64,000 bases of DNA from Buddleja alternifolia (Eukaryota > Streptophyta > Magnoliopsida > Lamiales > Scrophulariaceae), in NCBI GenBank assembly GCA_019426215.1, contig CM033404.1, positions 5,332,001 to 5,396,000 of the forward strand, read 5' to 3'. The notes under the pieces are model-generated. The model was not told the DNA's origin, did no database searches, and saw only the letters and a program-made list of their open reading frames with translations. Below are positions 1 to 10,901 of this stretch, piece by piece (within the stretch, counting starts at the first letter, position 1; each line of letters starts with the position of its first letter). A program made the translations under genes and the position numbers.

Positions 1-1788
1 TATATATATATATATATATATTAAGTGACACCATCTAAACAAAAGGCCGTAGCAGCCCTAAAGACCAACCAATAATTTCTTGTTCATTCATCAATTATTT
101 AATTTTTTTCATGTGGTGTCACCAACCTTGTGTATATTGGAACTAGATTACAAAATAGTTGTTAAAAAAGAAAAACTAGATTATAAAATATAATATTTTA
201 ATTCTAAAACAGGACTATATATGAAGCTGTCAGGGTCGAACTTCTACACAAGTAATCTAAAAGCCTAAAAGCAATCGTAAAAAATACACTGATTTAATTT
301 AATTTAATTAAGTTGGACAGTTGACATACAGCTCATGCAATCATAGTTTTAGTGAGAAAAGGAATTAAATTATTGAAAAAATTATCTATTCTCAGTAAGG
401 ATGCCCTCTTGTGTAATTTGGATTGGGAAACTGCAAATGTAGTCCGCAAGTAACTAGCTATAGAGGTGCATGTCAAAATTAATCATATTTAACGGTTTGG
501 GACTGATATACCAAACTTGGGCATTGGGTCGTTCACGTACGCGAACCCGTTGGTGACGCTGATTTACCTCACCAAAGTTCCCAGGTCTAGATATTTACTT
601 CATCAGTATAAAATTCATATGCATAAATGCATCTTCCTAAATACTGAAGAAGTGGGGAACTTAATGATATACCAAACTTGGGCATTGGGTCGTTCATGTA
701 CGCGAACCCGTTGGTGACGCTGATTTACCTCACCAAAGCCCCCAGGTCGGTCATTAATACGAGGCTAGTGAGTAGTGAAAGTGGATACAAGTCCAACCTT
801 CATCAAATACAAATTATGCTCTGGCATTAGGTTCGAAGGATCCGCGTGCTTCTAAATGGACCCGATAGGGTCGACCCGTAATCTTGAGTGAGACCCGGGA
901 TCAGAACAATCTATTAAGTACACGTGGTGTGATCTTAGGGCCCCAACTATCACCATCATATCCATACGATACAACATCTATAAATATCACCTCAAAATAA
1001 GTATCAAAGGTTCACAATCTGATTTTCTACTATAAACTTGAGAGTAAGTTCCCTCTATACAAATTTGGGCTCTTCGTACGAAAATACGACTCTCCAACTG
1101 GAAGCGTATCTCATACCTGAACTACGTTAGACTTGATCCCCAAGTGGGTACGTAGGCAGCTTAGTATCATCTAAGTGCAGTCTATAATCTAATTTTCACC
1201 TCGTTTAGTCGTGCGACGTGACCCAGACTGAGATAGAGAGGATCAACCGATCCGACCTAAATCAGGGACAATATATTATATAAACTTAAAAAAGACTTGT
1301 GAATTTGGTCCAAATTTGATCGAATTTTTTGAATTATATTGAGAAATTAAGTCATGTACCATGCACGTGACGTACCCTCTCAAATATAAGGATTTTTCTA
1401 TTTTCCGGCTTTTATGCCTTGTTTCAATCCAACTTGTCTATATTGCCAAGGGGTCAGATACCCAACTAACTAGAGGAGAAAAAAAATATCAAGTGGATAA
1501 AATAATAAAAGAATTAACATATAAAACATCAATAAAAAAAATTAAAATTAATATACCAAACCATTTTAATAAATAAAAAAGGTCAAAAAAAAAAAAGATC
1601 TCGTCTTCACAAAAAAAAAATTGAAATTTAAAATATTAGGTAAAAGTTTTCACTTGATATTAATATGTTTATTATAATAAGTTTAAGTATAAGATGTTTG
1701 TGATTTTATTCTTTTCTATTTGGCATTTCTTTACACTTCCAAAAACATTTTAACATTAGTTTAAACTTCTTATATAGATATTTTTTTG

Positions 1789-1821
<33 letters not shown>

Positions 1822-2291
1822 CATTTTTTAATATGTTTAATTATATAGATTTTTTTTTAAAACTTTCTATTTTGTCCCAAGTAGGACTATAAAATATGAT
1901 GAAATTTACAGAATTCCACATAGGCACATATTTCGTTGAACATAGTGGTTTATGAGGCCTAATTATCCCACGTGGCATAAATATCATGGCCAAATAAGCT
2001 AACTTGATCGGAAGTCTAAAACTTCCCAAATTGGGAAAGCTATGTTCGTTATAGATGACTTTTTCTAGCTAAATTAAAAAAATTCAGTTAGATTTAAATT
2101 TAATTCACGAGTTTTTAAGAGATAGTGTCCTTAGACTGTCAATGATATAAACTTAAGGGCTAATTTTTCTATCTTTATAATTATGAGGCTAATTTGAATT
2201 TTGAGAGAAAAAAACATAAGCACTTTTCATTAGTTATTAACTTTTGAAGCTTGTTAGTGCTTTTGGCATGTATATAGCCCATGTTATTGTT
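1..2291. other. Duplicated 5' flank of the first TED7-like gene
   Basis: No gene is seen here. The stretch opens with a TA microsatellite. From about 23 it matches the upstream flanks of the other two TED7-like copies (near 7404 and 19850; shared words include 'tagcagccct' and 'catgtggt'). The parts at about 1270-1640 and 1840-2040 match about 7500-7830 and 8050-8250 of the copy 2 flank. It also holds an 83 bp direct repeat and a (TA)n(TG)n tract at about 1789-1821. The short ORFs inside look like chance. Confidence 0.6.
505..748. repeat. Spaced direct repeat, two 83 bp units
   Basis: Units at 505-587 and 666-748 are nearly identical. Both start 'gatataccaaacttgggc' and end 'ccaggtc', and 78 bp separates them. 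The second unit differs at only a few positions, which indicates a recent local duplication. No coding role is visible. Confidence 0.85.
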
Positions 2292-2332
2292 ATAGTGGTT
2301 TAGTTGTATGTGTGTGTATATATATATATATG
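2292..2332 (+). promoter_or_regulatory. Probable core promoter of TED7-like copy 1
   Basis: The word 'agtggtttag' recurs upstream of all three TED7-like copies (2294, 8681, 20325). Here it is followed by a TATA-rich run at about 2317-2331, roughly 100 bp before the start codon. The leader between the TATA run and the ATG is also conserved in the three copies ('agtgattaatttcag' and similar). TATA function is inferred from position and conservation only. Confidence 0.5.
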
Positions 2333-2430
2333 TCCCATGTTATTCATTACCAAATACACAAGCCCTAAAGTGATTAATTTCAGAGCTCATTATTAAGAAG
2401 CTAATCACCCAATTAGGCAAATTAAGGAAA

Positions 2431-3087
2431 ATGCCTTCATTCAAAAGCATCAAGGTAACTAATTATCCATACCATTCTCCTCCACCACCACCACCTCCTC
2501 CACCGCCACCGCCACCACCGTCACATCAATACCCACCTAAGGGCCCCACTGCTCCACCATCATATCCACCAAAAACACCACCGGGTGGCTCGGTTGCGCC
2601 GCCAAAATCGCCTCCGAAAACGCCATACTATCCACCATCACCAGCTCCAAAACCTAGTGTTCCTGTAACGCCACCAACACCCGCTTACCCACCGCACTAC
2701 CCACAGCCGCCGTCACTGCATCCAGGTGCTCCTGGATTTCCGCCGTACTATTCACAACCGCCGTCAACTCAGCCGGGTACTCCTGGATATCCCCATCCAC
2801 CAATAGCTCCATCACCATACTTTCCACCAGCTCCCAACGCCCTCACACCACTTTCACCTCCATCGGACATCGTTACACCGCCTTCGGGCGGCGGAGGGGG
2901 AGGCAACAACCATACCACCATCATCGCGGTGTGCGCTTCTTTAGGTGGCGCGTTCTTCATCGCATTCCTTGCAGTTGGTCTCTTTTGCCTAGCCAAGAAA
3001 AAGAAGAAGCCTATTATGGCACCACCGGCAGCTTACGGTGGAGGAACTGGCGGCGCTGCCGCCTCAGGGCAGCATGGTTATCACTAG
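2431..3087 (+). CDS. TED7-like Pro-rich single-pass membrane protein, copy 1
   Basis: This is an intronless 218-residue protein. The N-terminus MPSFKSIKV has no cleavable signal peptide. Residues about 15-150 are Pro-rich (a run of 14 Pro, then YPP/SPP/PPK motifs with extensin-like character but no clear SPPPP array). A Gly run and one hydrophobic segment follow (about 162-187, TTIIAVCASLGG...), then AKKKKKP and a Gly/Ala tail ending GQHGYH. The basic stop after the segment argues for an N-outside, C-inside single-pass protein. The start 'FKSI.V..YPYHSPPPP' plus the membrane segment and poly-Lys resemble TRACHEARY ELEMENT DIFFERENTIATION-RELATED 7, a protein of secondary wall deposition in xylem vessels. 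The family match is from memory and the long acidic C-terminal part of classical TED7 is missing. The alternative is a generic Pro-rich or PERK-like ectodomain without a kinase. Confidence 0.75.
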   Translation: MPSFKSIKVTNYPYHSPPPPPPPPPPPPPPSHQYPPKGPTAPPSYPPKTPPGGSVAPPKSPPKTPYYPPSPAPKPSVPVTPPTPAYPPHYPQPPSLHPGAPGFPPYYSQPPSTQPGTPGYPHPPIAPSPYFPPAPNALTPLSPPSDIVTPPSGGGGGGNNHTTIIAVCASLGGAFFIAFLAVGLFCLAKKKKKPIMAPPAAYGGGTGGAAASGQHGYH

Positions 3088-5633
3088 TAAGATTAAAAAT
3101 GATCCAAGCTGGACAACAAAATTCCAAATTAAATATCGTTATATATATTTAAAACAAGTGTGATTTTGCGTGTTGCTGGATCGTTTAATGCATGTTGTAT
3201 TTTTATTTATTTCGATGTGGCGATTTTAAGACAAATTTTTTAATTTCTTGCGAAATAAATATTTCATTTGTTTCAATTATGTACGATTGTTGAAATTTTC
3301 AGTACGGTGGACGTGATTGTTTAATTTGCGCATGAAATATTAATTGATTAAAAGATAGGGGGAAATTACTCTAATTGTTAAAAGCTCATTTAACTAAATA
3401 ATTTAAGCTTGAACAAATAATTTTTGTTCAAGAGGATTTGCAGTTCAACCGGAGTTTCATTTAAAATCTTGTGTCGATTTCAAAATTTGCACCTAAATTA
3501 GATTTAGGGAAATACATTGTTAGAAATTTGCTTGCTAGCTAGTCAGGTCCCTCTTGAATTTTATATCTTAATCAGTAATCATGTACTATGCTTGTCCACT
3601 AAACTAAAACTAATTGTTCATCAGCACAAATTAAAGAAAAATAAACCTTGTCTAGATGTTAATTATTTGGTTGAGTTCCAGGCTCCTATCTTCACACCGA
3701 GACGGTTTTGTATAACAAACTTGTGTAGTTCCGACCAAAACAAATAATACACCATAAGGGCATACGAAAATGCCAAATACATGTCACATCGCGCGCTATC
3801 ATTGTAAATTAGAAAATAACACTCTAAATGCACTCTTTCTAGGGTGCAAGACTGGGAATCAAGGTTCTCGGACAGGAAAATTGTAATTTTATGTGGTCTA
3901 CATATTCTTTGAATACACTATTATGGGAATAGTAATTTGGGTATATCACTGGCAAAAAATTGGCAATTTTAGTATATTTTACTCTAGAAAATTTGAATTA
4001 ACGCAATTTGGTTCTGGACTTGAGTCAAGAAGAAAAATGTGGACAAAATAAAGATATTTGAGCTTTATTCATTTTTGACTCAATTAAAGTTTATTTGGTT
4101 CAATTCAATTAGTAATCGAGCCAAATTCAAATACATTCAAGCTTGGTGGAAATTTCAAACAAACTTCAACAATTTGTTGTTTGGGTCGATTCCTTTGTTT
4201 ACTCCACTAACCTAACCTAGCTAGAACTTTGCAATTTCTAATTGTCTTAACGTATTATTGATGTCTGTTTTTCTAATAAGTGCAATGTACCAACAAATAC
4301 GTTTTTAATTAGTAGAGACCTAAATTCATCTACTTGTACACTTATCAACGGGAAAGTTGCTCTATAGTCACATTATAATTAACCTCCCTGCAAAATTAAA
4401 TCTCATTATTTAAAAATTTGAAAAGTTTAGTCCCACAACATGTATTTTAGCATTTTTAGTCTCAAAGCGTTCAAATGCAGATGAAACTGTTGGTTTGGTG
4501 ATTACGTTTCTTGCATTTTTAATGGCACATGCATGTGATTTTTTTTCTCAATTTTAACGGATGAGACCTAAATCGCCAAAGAAAAAAAAATCTATTGTAT
4601 ATTAGGGGGTTTTTAGTATTTTTCCCAATTAAAATATCAGCAACATCTCTCTTCCATCTTTGCTAAGTTTAAGGATAAAAAATTATATCACAGTTACTAT
4701 TTCTTTTCGCAATTAAATACGTACGAAAGTTTAAAAAAAGAAGAAGATGAATTCTAACTCACTCTGCATATGTTATGCATGAAAATTATGCTTAATTATG
4801 TAATACATGCTGTTATGCTTAAAAGATCTAATACAGCAATTCCAAGAGTGGTTGATAGCATATTAATAAACTACATATTAACATATATATATATATATAG
4901 GCCCCGTGCACGGGCTGCTATGATCAACGGTAACTATGTGGAAGCATGTTATCTTCAATGATTAATTAGCTGTAAATAACACATTTGTTCTTTAGTATTA
5001 TACTATTATATATCGTACGTAAATTCAAATGCATGCACTTCTTATTCTGCATATAGTGACTTGAATTCATCATGTACGCTTGTGCTTAAGAGAATTAATA
5101 AACGAATATTTGATAAAATTTTGTATATAATTTTGAAACTTTTGTATCTTGTCGATGAGAAACCTAATATGGAGCACTTAAACCTGTTCTAGACATGATA
5201 TGATCAGTAGTATATCTTATTATTTTTCCCTTTTATTTATTTAAGAAAATCATATTTTTTTTGCTTATCAGTCTAATTAAAGCTTAAAATACAAAGAACA
5301 ATACAACGTAACATGCATATATGAAACCACTGTCGACCAAAACAAGTAAGAATCATTGACGCATGTTAAAATATAAAGAACCTATTTACTTATAAAAAAC
5401 TATATTCAACAATACAATTCAACATCTCTCTCTCTGTTTCTTTTTTCTGACTTTATCAAAAAAAAAAAATGATTTCGAATACAAGATGAACCTTATTATT
5501 TACTTTTAAATAGTATTTTATTCAAATTTTGAATTTTGATTTTTATAAATTGTAAAACAGAAAATTGTCGCGATCCGCGTCTCAATTTCTGTGGTCCGCT
5601 GTTAATGTTTTGTCAGTTGAATTGCATGACAAA
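3088..5633. other. 3' flank of copy 1 and intergenic DNA
   Basis: The first about 650 bp after the stop are duplicated downstream of copy 2: 3340-3460 matches about 10975-11110, including 'aaagctcatttaac', and 3500-3640 matches about 11170-11420. From about 3760 onward the DNA is AT-rich, with scattered short ORFs and no protein similarity that I recognise. Confidence 0.5.
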
Positions 5634-5647
5634 TTGTGAAACGACAT

Positions 5648-6038
5648 GTTTGGGTCAACTAACTATCACGAAGGCGGAACTTTTGGCTCTCAGGGAGGAG
5701 CTTGAGTTGGCTTGGTTTAGGCGACCGCGCTACCTTATTATCGAAACTGACGTAATTTGGAAACTAGTGGGAAAAGGAGCTGTGGATCAACACCCCCTGG
5801 GATGTATTATACGGGATTGTCGTTACCTTTTGAACAAACCTTGGACACGTGAGTTCAAGCATGTGGTTAGAGAAAAAAATAGTTGTGCCGACTTTCTGGC
5901 CAAGTTGGGACATTCGGTGGCACACATGGGTACTATTTGGGAGTCTTTACCGGTCGAATTGGTAGCTCTTTTAGAGAAGGATTTGAGGTCTGCCTTGTAA
6001 TCTTGTTGTAATGCTTTTATTTACCAAAAAAATAATAA
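5648..6038 (+). mobile_element. 5'-truncated LINE fragment with RNase H domain
   Basis: The reading frame ending at 5998-6000 encodes a C-terminal RNase H-like (RVT_3) domain. It has KAELLAL with the catalytic-type Glu, IIETD with Asp, and NSCADFLAKLG with the final Asp, the layout common in plant LINE ORF2 tails. The stop is followed by a short 3' UTR and an interrupted A-rich tail (about 6024-6038). The piece is flanked by near-identical 14 bp sequences, ttgtgaaacgacat at 5634-5647 and ttgagaaacgacat at 6039-6052, a target-site duplication. The open frame begins upstream of the LINE (5536), so its first residues come from flanking DNA. This is a dead, 5'-truncated copy. Confidence 0.8.
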
Positions 6039-6169
6039 TTGAGAAACGACATCATTTTCAAGGGGGAAATTTTTTTTAAAAAAAAGTGTTGGATCCAGTG
6101 GAGCATACAACTAGACGACGAAGAGGAGCATGTTGTCACTCTTTTATATAAATATATATATATATAATA

Positions 6170-6330
6170 ATTCGCATCTCAATTAGAATGCGGGAAATGT
6201 TTGTTATATTTGCTAGCTAGGTCTCTATATGTATCCACTAGCTAGCTAATTAAAAGTCTAAACCTATGTATATGTTTTTTGCACAAATTAAGGAAAATAT
6301 CTTGTCTTGATGTTAATTATTTATTTGTCC
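6170..6330. repeat. Degenerate third copy of the TED7-block 3' flank
   Basis: Words such as 'gctagctaggtc' and 'gcacaaattaaggaaaa', followed by 'gatgttaattattt', match the region 3490-3680 downstream of copy 1 in the same order. This looks like a remnant of another duplicated block whose gene is gone. Confidence 0.5.
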
Positions 6331-6872
6331 ACAATTCTATAAGTAACGTGTGAAAGTAGTTGTTCATTTATGTCCCCACAAGGTCAATAGTTGTTATAAA
6401 ATTGATCTATATATATTGAAAACACAAAGACCAACTATCGAATCAACTTTTTGCATATTTTTCTTCAGAATGGTTACTTCGTAAAAGTCGCAATCTAATG
6501 ACAACTGCCACCGTCTTAACAAAAAAAGAAAAAAATAGAACAATATCGCCGTTATCTGGTCCCTAGTGATCAATGTGAAGTCCAATTGATCATTTTATTT
6601 TTTATTATATGTAATTTTTAGTTGCTATTTAGTGTGTTCTTTTTTCTCTCATATAATTCCAGTCTTTCAATTAAGAGTCTTGGTCTATTCTATAACAATT
6701 TTGATCATTTTTTCAAAAGATCAAATATTGTTCATTAATATGATCTCGCATTTGTACTGAAATTATCTGTTAAATTATTATGGGACATAAAATACTATTA
6801 CGTTGAATTGTCATTTTCATTGTAAATTTTTAATATTCCTCCCTGGAAAAAATTATGAAGATCACAAGTACA

Positions 6873-7015
6873 GGGAAATTCTAGCCCGCTCCCGGCTCGG
6901 CCACACCCATGTGTAATTTTTAAAATAACTTACCAATTATATGGCAAGTGTAATTCACTCTCTTTGTGAAATACACTTGGGTGCGGCCAAGCCGGGTCTG
7001 GACTAGAATTTTCCC
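6873..7015. mobile_element. MULE-type MITE with perfect 9 bp target duplication
   Basis: This is a 143 bp foldback element. It begins GGGAAATTCTAG and ends CTAGAATTTTCCC, with longer imperfect arms ('cccgctcccggctcggcc' against 'ggccaagccgggtctgg'). The flanks are acaagtaca at 6864-6872 and at 7016-7024, a perfect 9 bp duplication as expected of Mutator-like elements. Relatives lie at 8710, 8857, 42279 and 56911. Confidence 0.85.
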
Positions 7016-7149
7016 ACAAGTACATATTAATTCTGAAAGGATTGAATATGTATTAATAGCTAATTTTCTGGGTAATTCATGCTCGAAGTTCCTTTAATCA
7101 CATACATTTTGACTGACAAGTATTTATAAAAATTGACCCATCTACCCAT

Positions 7150-7383
7150 TTTTTTTTTCCGAAAGGGGGATACCCAACAATTCATAAACTAACCCGACAA
7201 ACCCGGGTTAATAGTCACAAAACGAGGCCAAGTAATGCCTGCTCTATCATTGTCTAGTAGGTGATAGGTATGTGAGTGTGGTATATTCGTGTGGTGCATG
7301 TGGGTGTGAATGTCCATTTTAGCTAGAGCATTAGCTACTTGATTTGCTTCCCGCCAAACCATTTGAAACGAGACATCCCAGTC
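7150..7383 (-). mobile_element. Short LINE 3' fragment (RNase H tail) with 9 bp duplication
   Basis: On the minus strand, the frame encodes the end of a LINE RNase H domain (VWREANQVANALAKM..., ending at 7189), then a 3' UTR of about 30 bp and a nine-base A tail. The flanks are tctacccat at 7141-7149 and 7384-7392. The homologous DNA upstream of TED7-like copy 3 (about 19825-19845) has one uninterrupted 'catctacccatgtttag', i.e. the empty site. The last about 60 bp resemble the tail of a SINE family in this window. Confidence 0.85.
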
Positions 7384-7392
7384 TCTACCCAT

Positions 7393-8679
7393 ATTTAGAC
7401 ACGTGAATTATGTAACAAAAGATCGTAGCAGCCCTAACTAAAAGACCAACCGATAATCCCGTAAATTATTATGTTAACCGACAATTAATATGGATAATAT
7501 CTTTTTTTTTTTAAACTTGTGAATTTGGTCCAAGTTTGATCGGGGAATTAAGTCATGTGCCACGCATGTAACCCTTTTAATTTGAGAGTTTTTTGATTTT
7601 TCGACCATTGTGTCTTGGTGGACATACTTTGGCAATATTGCCAAGTGGTCAGATATACCCAACTAACTAGTGGAGAAAAGATTTTAAAAAAAAATTAATA
7701 AATAAAACATAAATAAAATTAAGTATTAGAGTTAATATACCAAACCATTTTAATAAATAAAGATATTAAAAAAAAAAGGAAAAAGATCTCGTCTTTACAA
7801 AAACAATGAAATTGGAAGTATTGATAGAAAATATCACTTGATATTACTTTGTTTATTATAATAATTTATAAGAAGTTTGTGAGTTTATTCTCTTCTATAT
7901 ATTTGGCATTTCTTACTGTTGTGTTTTCGAAAACATTTTAAGATTAGTTAAAATTTCTTGGCATAATTTAAATATTAAATTATTCTTTTTTTGTCAATAT
8001 ATAGATATATTTTTACATTTTAAAATTTGTTTAAATATATTGATATTTTTCAATATTTTCTATTTTTAAAAGACATTTCTCCCAAATATTATTTTAAAAT
8101 ATAATGAATTTTATAGAAATTCCACATAGCCACATTTTCCATTCAACATAGTGTCTATGTGGCAAAATTGTCCCACGTGGCATACATATCAAGTCCACGA
8201 AAGCTAACTTGGTCGAAAATTCAAAAAACCTCAAAGTGAAAATGTCATGTTTTGGGTAGATGATTTTTTCTAGCTAAATTGAAAATTTTCGGTCTGATTT
8301 GAATTACATTCACAAGTTTTTAAGAGATAGTGGTGTCCTTGAACTACGAGTGGTATAAATTAATCAGTTTGAATTGCATGTCTCGTTCTCCTATTGTATT
8401 TTTATGTATAACAAATGTATAAAATTTAAATTTGTTAAATATATAAAAAAAAGATTTATATACTTATAATGCATAGAAGTAAATACACTAAGAAAAACAA
8501 AAAAAAAATATAATAAAAGAAGCAACATTATTTTGCAATAAAGAATTTAATGTACAAATTAGGGAACTAATTTTGCCATCCTTATAAAGTTATAATTATG
8601 TGATTGAAAAAAAGGCATAAGCACTTTTCATTAGCTGTTAACTTTTGAAGCTTTTTAGTTAATGGTTTAGGAGTTTAGT
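7393..8679. other. Duplicated 5' flank of TED7-like copy 2
   Basis: The sequence is co-linear with the flank of copy 1: 7404-7460 with 30-80, 7500-7830 with 1270-1640, and 8050-8360 with 1810-2140. Indels separate the matches. No gene is seen. The ORF at 7474-7662 is a chance frame. Confidence 0.55.
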
Positions 8680-8709
8680 TAGTGGTTTAGGAATGTATAT
8701 ACATGTCTC
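8680..8709 (+). promoter_or_regulatory. Conserved promoter block of copy 2, separated from its gene by MITEs
   Basis: The shared word 'agtggtttag' (8681) with a following 'tgtatata' matches the promoter blocks of copies 1 and 3. Two MITEs totalling about 255 bp now lie between it and the conserved leader. A second TATA-like stretch at about 8964-8985 could have taken over. Confidence 0.45.
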
Positions 8710-8851
8710 GGAAAATTCTAGTCTAGACCCGGCTTGATCGCACTCAAATGTGTTTCACAAGGAGAGTGTATTATACTTGTTATATAATTGGTAAGTTAAT
8801 CTAAAAAATACACATGGGTTTGGCCGAGCAAGGAGCGGGCTAGAATCTTTC
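8710..8851. mobile_element. GGAAAATTCTAG-family MITE in the copy 2 promoter
   Basis: The element has the same ends and arms as the one at 6873 (start ggaaaattctagtc, end gcgggctagaatctttc) and a similar internal stretch ('acttgttatataattggtaagtt'). No clear target duplication remains on its right, because a second family member follows within 5 bp. Confidence 0.75.
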
Positions 8852-8856
8852 AGGCC

Positions 8857-8964
8857 GGAAAATTCTAGTCCAGACCCAACTTGGCCGCACCCAAGTGTAT
8901 TTCACAAGGAGAGTGTATTACACTTATCCGATTTGGCCAAGCCGAGAGCGGGCTAAAATTTTCC
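8857..8964. mobile_element. Internally deleted member of the same MITE family
   Basis: Both ends are intact (ggaaaattctagtcc ... gctaaaattttcc). Relative to its neighbour at 8710 it lacks about 35 bp of the middle. It lies about 107 bp before the start codon of copy 2. Confidence 0.75.
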
Positions 8965-9071
8965 TATATAGGCCATATATATTATTCATATAACCCATTA
9001 CAAGAAAGTGATTGATTTCAGAGCTTAATATAAGAAGTTAATTAATCACCCAATTAGACAAATCAAGGAAA

Positions 9072-9464
9072 ATGCCTTCATTCAAAAGCATCAACGTAAC
9101 AAATTATCCACACCATTTTCCTCCACCACCTTCACAATATTATCCACCATCACCATACTTTCAACCGGCTACCCCCAACGGCCTCACACCATTTTCCCCA
9201 CCGTCGGACATCGTTACACCGCCGTCAGGAGGCGGCGGCGGTGGAGGCAACAACCATACCACCGTCATCGCGGTGTGCGCTTCTTTAGGTGGCGTGTTCT
9301 TCCTCGCACTCCTTGCGGTTGGTCTCTTTTGCTTAGCCAAGAAAAAGAAGAAGCCTATTATGGCACCACCGGCAGCTTACGGTGGAGGAAGTGGCGGCGC
9401 TGCAGCCTCAGGTGGCAGCGGCGGAGGCATGCATGGTGGCCCTCACTCTCATGGTTATCACTAG
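9072..9464 (+). CDS. TED7-like membrane protein, copy 2 (contracted ectodomain)
   Basis: This intronless gene encodes 130 residues. The start MPSFKSINVTNYP, the membrane segment (about 63-88, TTVIAVCASLGG...), AKKKKKPIMAPPAAYGGG and the terminal HGYH match copy 1 closely. The Pro-rich part is reduced from about 135 to about 45 residues, with a single FPPPP and a few YPP/SPP motifs. The tail is longer and Gly/His-rich (GGSGGGMHGGPHSHGYH). The frame is intact, so the loss of Pro repeats looks like slippage or unequal exchange rather than decay. The upstream 50 bp leader is conserved with the other copies. If the long Pro-rich segment is the wall-facing part, this copy would be a membrane anchor with little of it. 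Function is inferred from copy 1. Confidence 0.7.
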   Translation: MPSFKSINVTNYPHHFPPPPSQYYPPSPYFQPATPNGLTPFSPPSDIVTPPSGGGGGGGNNHTTVIAVCASLGGVFFLALLAVGLFCLAKKKKKPIMAPPAAYGGGSGGAAASGGSGGGMHGGPHSHGYH

Positions 9465-9539
9465 TACGATTAAAAGTGATGATCCGTTCGTTATTTAACT
9501 TTAAATCATGTATGAATTTGTGTGTTGTTGGATCATTTA

Positions 9540-9810
9540 CAGGATGTTTGGCTAAACTTATATTTTTAAAGAGGTTATAAGCTTTTAGTGTTTATAAGAT
9601 GTTTTTATAGCTTCATCTTATAAGTTGTTAAGAAATAAGTTGGGGCCTCCTTGCCTATTTTTTAATAGCTTATACGGTCCTTACAACTTATTTTGAGAGT
9701 TTATAAGCTTTTTTTAAAAAAAAAATTATCAAACACTTTTTAACAGGGTATAAACTCTCAAACAGCTTATAAGATGTTTAAAGAGCTTATAAGCTCAGTC
9801 AAATACTATC
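9540..9810. mobile_element. Tourist/PIF-type MITE, TTA duplication
   Basis: This is a 271 bp foldback with many 'cttataagctc'-type words. The left end caggatgtttggct pairs loosely with the right end agtcaaatactatc. TTA flanks both sides (9537-9539 and 9811-9813). The paralogous site after copy 1 (about 3182-3195) reads 'ggatcgtttaatgcatg' without the insert, which supports the boundaries. A relative lies at about 30.6 kb. Confidence 0.7.
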
Positions 9811-9908
9811 TTAATGCTTGTTGTATTTTTAGTCCGTGTGGCGTTTTAAACAGATTTTTTTTATAAATTTGTTGCAACATAAATATTTCATTTGTTTATG
9901 TACATATG

Positions 9909-10901
9909 CATGGTTCAAAGTTTCTTTTTTTTTCCACCGAAACGTCCGAAAAGTTTCTGTTTTTCGACTTACGGAAAAGAAATCACCATGTAGTTTCGAA
10001 ATTACATTGTTTCTAGAAAACTCTTAATGTTTCCAATGTTTCCATGGAAACTCTCAATGTTTCCATGGTTTCCATATTCGTTTCCATGGAACATGGAAAC
10101 ATAGAGAGTTTGGCGATTTCTTTCAAACAGATTTGCTCTATCCTCAACGCATTGAGAGTTTCAAAAAGATTTTCATGGAAATTATGAAAATATTGAGAGT
10201 TTAGTAATTCTTTTTCAAAAAGATTTGTTCTATTGCAAATACAACAGAGCTCTCAAATCTCTCGTTGTTAGGGAAAAATGTAAAAAAAAGGAAAAAGAAG
10301 AAGACAAGAAGAAAAAGAAATGAAAAGTAATAAATCTAACAATCAAACAAATATTTATTTCACCGAGGAGCGACTTTTTATCATGCGACTCAAGATGAAA
10401 ATTATTATATTATCGATTAAAAAGTAATTTTTCATATAATTTGCAGATGAGTTTGAAATTATGGTATCATACATATTAACTTTTCACAATTTAAGTCACT
10501 AATTTTTTTTCAATTATATGCTCTGTGAATGCTAAATTTGAATCAAGCATACAACTTTTCATTTTTTTCACGACAACACTTTCAGAATTTTTTTATTTCA
10601 CAATAGTTACTAAAATTTTGTCGGTTATATGTTCTGTGGATGTTAAACTTGAATCAAACATTACCACTTTATTTATTAGTATAATTTGATCGATTATTGA
10701 TGTAGATATATAAATATTTTACACAACTATTATTTTTTGCTAGTAAAAAGAGGAAGTAACTCTTCTTTACTTCTTTTTTCACGGTTTCCACCTTGTTTCT
10801 AGCATTTTTCAAGTTTTCCATGACGTTTCCGAAACGTTTCCGATACGTTTCTTATATTTAAGAACCCGAAACTTATCGTCGAAACGAAATTTTAATCCTT
10901 G
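9909..10901. mobile_element. hAT-type non-autonomous element
   Basis: A 993 bp insert is absent from the copy 1 flank (about 3270-3300). The ends are CATGGTTCAAAGTTTC and, on the right read inverted, CAAGGATTAAAATTTC. The flanks are tacatatg at 9901-9908 and tacgtatg at 10902-10909, an 8 bp duplication with one mismatch, the length used by hAT elements. The interior is rich in gtttcc/ggaaac palindromes near 10020-10120 and 10780-10860 and has no transposase frame. Confidence 0.7.
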
